Below, piece by piece: positions 6,771-10,165 of a DNA stretch of 10,165 nt. The stretch spans positions 1 through 10,165 of the forward strand of contig JAQSWC010000045.1 in the NCBI GenBank assembly GCA_029266815.1, written 5' to 3'. Origin of the DNA: Paucimonas sp. GTDB lineage: Bacteria; Pseudomonadota; Gammaproteobacteria; Burkholderiales; Burkholderiaceae_D. Each line of letters starts with the position of its first letter. Positions within the stretch are counted from its first letter, which is position 1. A program made the translations under genes and the position numbers. A model generated the notes under the pieces. It ran no database searches. It saw only the letters and a list, made by a program, of their open reading frames with translations, and was not told the DNA's origin.

Positions 6771-7322
6771 GGGAACTCCCTGTTAGTCTGATCTGATCGG
6801 ATGAATGTGAAAAGAAGCCGAAGCTGATGTGGATGAATTCAGGCAGAGTCTGCAATCTGCATGATCACATCGGAAAGGTCGCAATTGTATGAGCGAAGCA
6901 AGGAAAAAAGTTTGGTGAAGGAAGTCTTTTTTAACTTGGTCATGCTTCTCAAATACCTGTTGCAGACCACTTGCGACATTTATGCGTCATGCCTGCCATT
7001 AGTGCGTGAAAAATGCGTGTTGAATGCCGGTCTGATGACTGCGTAGACCGGATCAATCGCAAGAAATGCACATTGAAGTTGCGCAGCTAACGGAGAGTGC
7101 AGATGTAACAGGCAACATTGCGGACAACTTTTTTGGGCGCATGCGCAAGCACAACCGATCAGCATTCCCTCGCGCAAAGAGAAATTGCAAATACGGGAGA
7201 TACGGGAATCAACACGAAACAATGTCGCGGTTGCGCTAGAGGGGTTGCGGCGTTCAAACGCTTCGCCTCATTGTGCTTCGCATCGATAACCTTGCGGCCA
7301 GGATCGGTTCCGCCGAGGAGAA
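6771..7322. other. Gene-poor region between the glmS start and the end of the DJ-1/PfpI gene
   Basis: These 552 bases hold no reading frame with a recognisable domain or good ribosome site. The 5' side must contain the glmS leader and promoter, but I could not find a convincing -35/-10 pair on the minus strand. A small hairpin lies at 7027-7051 and a 10-base palindrome GCGCATGCGC at 7137-7146. No terminator for the DJ-1/PfpI gene is visible on the minus strand just below 7323. A small RNA or long leader is possible but unproven. Confidence 0.5.
7027..7051. repeat. Small inverted repeat in the glmS upstream region
   Basis: CCGGTCT (7027-7033) and AGACCGG (7045-7051) form a perfect seven-base stem around an 11-base loop. 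Neither strand has a T-run after it, so it is not a standard terminator. It could be a regulatory hairpin or chance. Confidence 0.35.
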
Positions 7323-8042
7323 TTATCGTGGGCCTTCTGCTTCCCTGTCTCCGCTGTCCGGTTCTCTGGACACTGCCTGAAGAAAGGCGCGCGCCGCGTC
7401 TTCCGAAGAGGCCGGGTTCTGTCCGGTGATGAGCTGGCTGTCGACTTCCACATGGGACTGCCAATCCGGTGCCTTGCTATAGATACCGCCTTTTTGTTTG
7501 AGTGAATCTTCAACCAGGAAAGGAACGATGGATGTCAGTTGCGCGGCTTCCTCTTCCGAGTTGGAAAAGCCTGTGACGCGCTTGCCTTCTACCAGCGGCC
7601 GCCCGTCATAGCGTTTGGCATGCCGCAGAGCCGCCAGGCCATGGCATACGGCGCCAATGGGCTTGCCGGCTGCGGCCATGCTTTCCAGCACAGTGATGGA
7701 ATCGCGGTCTTCCGACAGATCCCAGAGCGGCCCGTGCCCGCCGGGATAAAACACTCCCTCGAATTCTTCGTGTGAAACGCTGGAAAGCAGAACGGTATCC
7801 GTGAACGCTGCCTGCGCCTCGCGATCGGCGTTGAAACGCCGGATCGCTTCGGTCTCGGCACCGGGGTCGCGGCTTTTCGGATCGAGAGGCGGTTGTCCTC
7901 CTTTGGGTGATGCAAGCGTAATGCGGGCTCCCGCATCCTTGAAAATGTAATAGGGTGCAGCAAATTCTTCCAGCCATACGCCGGTGGATTTGCCGGTTTT
8001 GCCCAGATCGCCGTGCGAGGTGAGTACCATCAGGATGTTCAT
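7323..8042 (-). CDS. DJ-1/PfpI family protein (type 1 glutamine amidotransferase-like, Hsp31/class III glyoxalase type)
   Basis: A 239-residue cytosolic protein. The DJ-1/PfpI fold is shown by TGVWLEEFAAPYY at 20-32, with a conserved acidic residue near 25-26; by FYPGGHGPLWDL at 98-109; and by the nucleophile elbow AVCHG at 131-135 with Cys133 and His134. VDSQLITGQNPASS at 200-213 is a late conserved block of the same subgroup. Members of this group are described as glutathione-independent glyoxalases, deglycases or chaperones (Hsp31-like); the exact activity here is an inference. The last 15 or so residues, rich in Arg, Glu, Asp and Gly, extend past the conserved fold. No good ribosome site precedes the ATG at 8042, so translation may be weak, or Met5 may be used. 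The gene is divergent from chvE and looks like a single-gene unit. Confidence 0.88.
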   Translation of the reverse strand: MNILMVLTSHGDLGKTGKSTGVWLEEFAAPYYIFKDAGARITLASPKGGQPPLDPKSRDPGAETEAIRRFNADREAQAAFTDTVLLSSVSHEEFEGVFYPGGHGPLWDLSEDRDSITVLESMAAAGKPIGAVCHGLAALRHAKRYDGRPLVEGKRVTGFSNSEEEAAQLTSIVPFLVEDSLKQKGGIYSKAPDWQSHVEVDSQLITGQNPASSEDAARAFLQAVSREPDSGDREAEGPR

Positions 8043-8226
8043 ATCGGATAGTTAGGATTGTGCATATGGAGATAGAGCGCGCACGCATCTGCAAGTTCGG
8101 TATGCGGTTGCCGGAAAGCCGGAAGTGCGTTTCGATATACGGCAGCGACGTCTTATTTATCTCTTTTACCGGTTACCAACCTCACTGAAATCTCAACGAA
8201 TCAAGGGCGGCATTTCCAACACAACT

Positions 8227-8250
8227 CCTGAAATCGCTTTCTATTTCAGG
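8227..8250. promoter_or_regulatory. Inverted repeat upstream of chvE, candidate operator
   Basis: CCTGAAAT (8227-8234) and ATTTCAGG (8243-8250) are perfect eight-base arms around an eight-base spacer. It lies in the 323-base gap between the divergent DJ-1/PfpI and chvE genes, about 116 bases before the chvE start. A weak -10-like TAAACT at 8262-8267 follows, but no clear -35 was found. A sugar-responsive regulator could bind here; a simple leader hairpin is the alternative. Confidence 0.35.
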
Positions 8251-8354
8251 GTTTCCCGAGATAAACTAAAAACGCATCTACAGGTCTGGTAAAGAAGCCG
8301 GATTTACGGTGGATCGAGTGCCCCGCCTCGCGGCATTGCCCGAAAATACCTATC

Positions 8355-8360
8355 AGGAGG
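8355..8360 (+). promoter_or_regulatory. Perfect ribosome binding site that fixes the chvE start at GTG 8366
   Basis: AGGAGG is followed by a five-base spacer and GTG at 8366-8368. Starting here gives a clean signal peptide. A longer in-frame GTG at 8309 would add 19 residues in front of the signal peptide and has no comparable site. Confidence 0.85.
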
Positions 8361-8365
8361 AAGTA

Positions 8366-9457
8366 GTGAACACAGCATCTGCTATTCACGCGCTGAAGTT
8401 TGTAGCCGGCAGCATCGGAGCTGCAGGTTTGATAGTGGCGGCACCGCTGTCGTCAGCTCAGCAAAAGGGTTCCGTAGGCATTTCGATGCCGAACAAGGCC
8501 GAGTCGCGGTGGAATGCCGAAGGTGCAAAGATGGCCAAGGAGTTTCAGGGCGCCGGCTACCAGGCGGATCTGCAATATGCAGAAGACGATATTCCAAACC
8601 AGGTATCGCAGATCGAGAGCATGATCAACAAGGGCGCCAAGGTACTGGTAATTGTCGCCATCGACGGCACGAAACTCGCCGGCGCCTTGCAGAAGGCCGC
8701 CGACAAGGGAATCAAGATTATTGCCTATGACCGCCTGATCAAGGGCTCGCCCAATGTCGACTACCACACTACCTTCGATAACTTTCAGGTGGGTGTGCTG
8801 CAGGCCAATTCGATCGTCGACAAGCTTGGACTGAAGCAAGGGAAGGGACCTTTCAATATCGAACTGTTCGCCGGTTCTCCTGATGACAACAATGCTCATT
8901 TTTTCTTTAATGGCGCGATGTCGGTTCTGAAGCCGCATATCGACGGCGGCAAGCTGGTGGTTCGTTCGAAGCAGAGTGCGATGGACAAGGTGGCAACGTT
9001 GCGCTGGGATGCGAACGTGGCGCAGGCGCGTATGGATAAGTTGCTTTCCGCTTTCTATGGAAAGGATCGGTTGCATGCGGTGCTGTCGCCGAACGATGGT
9101 CTTGCGGTTGGGATTCTCGCTTCGGCGATGGGCGCGGGCTATTGCAGCGCGCAGCAGCCTTGCCCGATTGTTACTGGCCAGGATGCCGATATTCCGGCAG
9201 TGAAGTCCATCATCCGGGGCGAGCAGGCTTCTACAGTATTCAAGGATACGCGCGACCTGGCGAAGGTTACCGTGAAGCTGGTGGATGACGTCCTGGCGGG
9301 CAAAAAGCCGGAAGTCAACGACACCAAGACTTACAACAATGGCGTCAAGGTTATTCCCACCCGTCTTCTCAAGCCAGTATTGGTTGATCAGTCCAACTGG
9401 AAGCAGGTTCTGGTCAACAGCGGCTACTACACAGAGACACAGCTTAAGGTGAAGTAA
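8366..9457 (+). CDS. chvE: ChvE-type periplasmic multiple-sugar-binding protein
   Basis: A 363-residue protein starting at GTG. Residues 1-31 are a signal peptide ending LSSA before QQKG, so it is periplasmic. The mature part is a type I sugar-binding protein (two Rossmann-like lobes) and closely resembles Agrobacterium ChvE as I remember it: GISMPNKAESRW, QYAEDDIPNQ, IDGTKL, AYDRLI, TTFDNFQVGVLQ, ELFAGSPDDNNA, VLSPNDGLAVGI, GQDADIPAVKSII and NDTKTYNNGVKV occur in that order. ChvE binds glucose, galactose, arabinose, xylose and acidic sugars; it serves sugar uptake with GguAB, chemotaxis and, in Agrobacterium, VirA signalling. Here no ATPase or permease gene follows: a terminator comes 18 bases after the stop, and then a chemoreceptor gene. 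Xylose-binding XylF is the nearest alternative name, but the ChvE landmarks fit better. Confidence 0.92.
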   Translation: MNTASAIHALKFVAGSIGAAGLIVAAPLSSAQQKGSVGISMPNKAESRWNAEGAKMAKEFQGAGYQADLQYAEDDIPNQVSQIESMINKGAKVLVIVAIDGTKLAGALQKAADKGIKIIAYDRLIKGSPNVDYHTTFDNFQVGVLQANSIVDKLGLKQGKGPFNIELFAGSPDDNNAHFFFNGAMSVLKPHIDGGKLVVRSKQSAMDKVATLRWDANVAQARMDKLLSAFYGKDRLHAVLSPNDGLAVGILASAMGAGYCSAQQPCPIVTGQDADIPAVKSIIRGEQASTVFKDTRDLAKVTVKLVDDVLAGKKPEVNDTKTYNNGVKVIPTRLLKPVLVDQSNWKQVLVNSGYYTETQLKVK

Positions 9458-9475
9458 GCCTTTTAGCCAAGCAGG

Positions 9476-9507
9476 GCCCTGCAATCCAGGTTGCAGGGCT
9501 TTTTTAT
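9476..9507 (+). terminator. Rho-independent terminator of chvE
   Basis: A perfect nine-base stem (GCCCTGCAA, 9476-9484, with TTGCAGGGC, 9491-9499) and six-base loop are followed by TTTTTTAT. It lies 18 bases after the chvE stop, so the chemoreceptor gene downstream probably needs its own promoter. Confidence 0.93.
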
Positions 9508-9554
9508 CTCGATGACGCTTACCGATTTGTCAGCATTCCATTTTTCTAACGTTG

Positions 9555-9572
9555 CTGCCACGCAATTGGCAG
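9555..9572. promoter_or_regulatory. Dyad CTGCCA-N6-TGGCAG upstream of the chemoreceptor gene
   Basis: Two perfect six-base arms (9555-9560 and 9567-9572) flank a six-base spacer, 128 bases before the chemoreceptor start. The 18-base symmetry is a common operator geometry. No regulator can be named, and chance cannot be excluded. Confidence 0.3.
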
Positions 9573-9626
9573 TTCCATGGGAATGTGCAATATTGGTGCG
9601 ACGTGTCAGTTGGCATTTTTTGAGTG

Positions 9627-9651
9627 CATTTTGTAGAGCGTTCATTTTGTA
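9627..9651 (+). repeat. Short direct repeat CATTTTGTA in the chemoreceptor leader
   Basis: CATTTTGTA occurs at 9627-9635 and again at 9643-9651, a 16-base period, with a partial copy CATTTTTTG starting at 9614. It lies in an AT-rich stretch 49-73 bases before the chemoreceptor start and may belong to its promoter or operator region. Confidence 0.35.
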
Positions 9652-9699
9652 AATGTGCACCGCTGCAACATCCGAAACAGTGCAAGGAGAAACAAGCCT

Positions 9700-10165
9700 A
9701 TGAACAAGCAGCTCACGACAAGGGCGCGTCTCGTACTGAGTTTCGGCATTGTGCTCGGACTCATGCTATTGGTCGCGGGCATCGCGATCTGGCAGCTTGC
9801 TTCCGTTGCGGAAGCGACGCGAAACCTGACCGAAACGCCGCTCACTAAAGAGCGCCTCATCACCGACTGGCATTCGAACATCAACGCAGCCGTCAATCGC
9901 ACTACGGCGATCGCCAAGAGCAATGACCCCAGCTTGATGGCGTACTTCGAAACCATTTCGGAGCAGTCGGCTAAACATTCCAAAGAGCTGCAGGAAGAGA
10001 TCGGCAAGCTCCTGGCCTCGGACGAAGAGAAAAAACTGTTTGCTGAAATCCTGAAGAGCAGCGCCGTCTATGCTTCATCCAGCAAGGAAATCTATGAGCA
10101 CAGAACCGAAGGCCGGTTGTTCCAGGCAAGGCAGGTCTTCGAGCAGCAATACCTTCCCGGCTCAC
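9700..10165 (+). CDS. Methyl-accepting chemotaxis protein, N-terminal part (3' end outside window)
   Basis: The frame from ATG 9700 stays open to the window end, giving 155 residues. AAGGAG at 9684-9689 is a good ribosome site ten bases upstream. A short basic start (MNKQLTTRARL) leads into a membrane segment at about residues 11-31. A periplasmic helical region follows, with LTETPLTKERLITDW at 43-57 and long amphipathic helices, as in the four-helix-bundle ligand domain of Tsr/Tar-like receptors. The second membrane segment, HAMP and signalling domains would lie beyond the window, so the assignment rests on the N-terminal pattern. The receptor should sense ligands in the periplasm and signal to CheA/CheW. 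It lies next to chvE, whose product is known in relatives to feed sugar signals to chemotaxis. A histidine kinase with the same sensor type is the main alternative. Confidence 0.82.
   Translation, partial: MNKQLTTRARLVLSFGIVLGLMLLVAGIAIWQLASVAEATRNLTETPLTKERLITDWHSNINAAVNRTTAIAKSNDPSLMAYFETISEQSAKHSKELQEEIGKLLASDEEKKLFAEILKSSAVYASSSKEIYEHRTEGRLFQARQVFEQQYLPGS

Noticed and set aside
5997..6791. 264-residue open frame on the + strand
   Set aside because: It is antisense to glmS; no domain seen.
6771..6860. glmS ribozyme/riboswitch in the glmS leader
   Set aside because: That element is known from Gram-positive lineages; nothing resembling its conserved core is visible here.
6884..6889. TACAAT on the minus strand as the glmS -10 box
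   Set aside because: No acceptable -35 box lies 16-18 bases upstream of it.
6861..7046. 61-residue frame in the gap upstream of glmS
   Set aside because: No ribosome site and no recognisable similarity; too short to support.
8453..9484. 343-residue open frame on the - strand
   Set aside because: It is antisense to chvE and reaches into its terminator; no domain seen.

Overview
The window looks like chromosomal DNA of a betaproteobacterium, most likely of the Oxalobacteraceae type (Collimonas, Herbaspirillum and relatives). This is an inference from protein style, moderate GC and gene content, not from a database search. I see no insertion sequence, phage gene, CRISPR array, rRNA or tRNA.

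Left part (1-1261, + strand): the C-terminal end of a family 19 chitinase with a strong terminator, then a secreted NodB-type polysaccharide deacetylase. The deacetylase has lost an internal block. Its reading frame runs off into a short wrong-frame tail, while the true C-terminus survives just downstream in another frame. Middle left (1292-3831, - strand): a KfrA-like DNA-binding coiled-coil protein with a consensus -10 promoter and a palindromic candidate operator, then a CPA2-type cation:proton antiporter and an HPP-family membrane protein that form a tight two-gene operon.

Centre (3972-6770, - strand): glmS (glucosamine-6-phosphate synthase) followed 64 bases later by a family 16 beta-glucanase, closed by a strong terminator. 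No terminator is visible between the two, so they may share a transcript. A gene-poor 550-base stretch lies upstream of glmS. Next is a DJ-1/PfpI-family protein (7323-8042, - strand).

Right part (8366-10165, + strand): a ChvE-type periplasmic sugar-binding protein starting at a GTG behind a perfect AGGAGG site, its terminator, and the start of a methyl-accepting chemotaxis protein that runs off the end. No sugar ABC transporter ATPase or permease gene sits beside chvE here, so this binding protein may serve chemotaxis or signalling as well as, or instead of, uptake.

Together, the chitinase, deacetylase and beta-glucanase suggest a lifestyle that touches fungal or other chitin/glucan-rich material. 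glmS links to amino-sugar metabolism, and the ChvE/chemoreceptor pair to sensing of sugars released by plants or by polymer breakdown. The most useful points to re-examine are the deletion in the deacetylase, the KfrA-like promoter/operator, and the chvE-chemoreceptor pairing.
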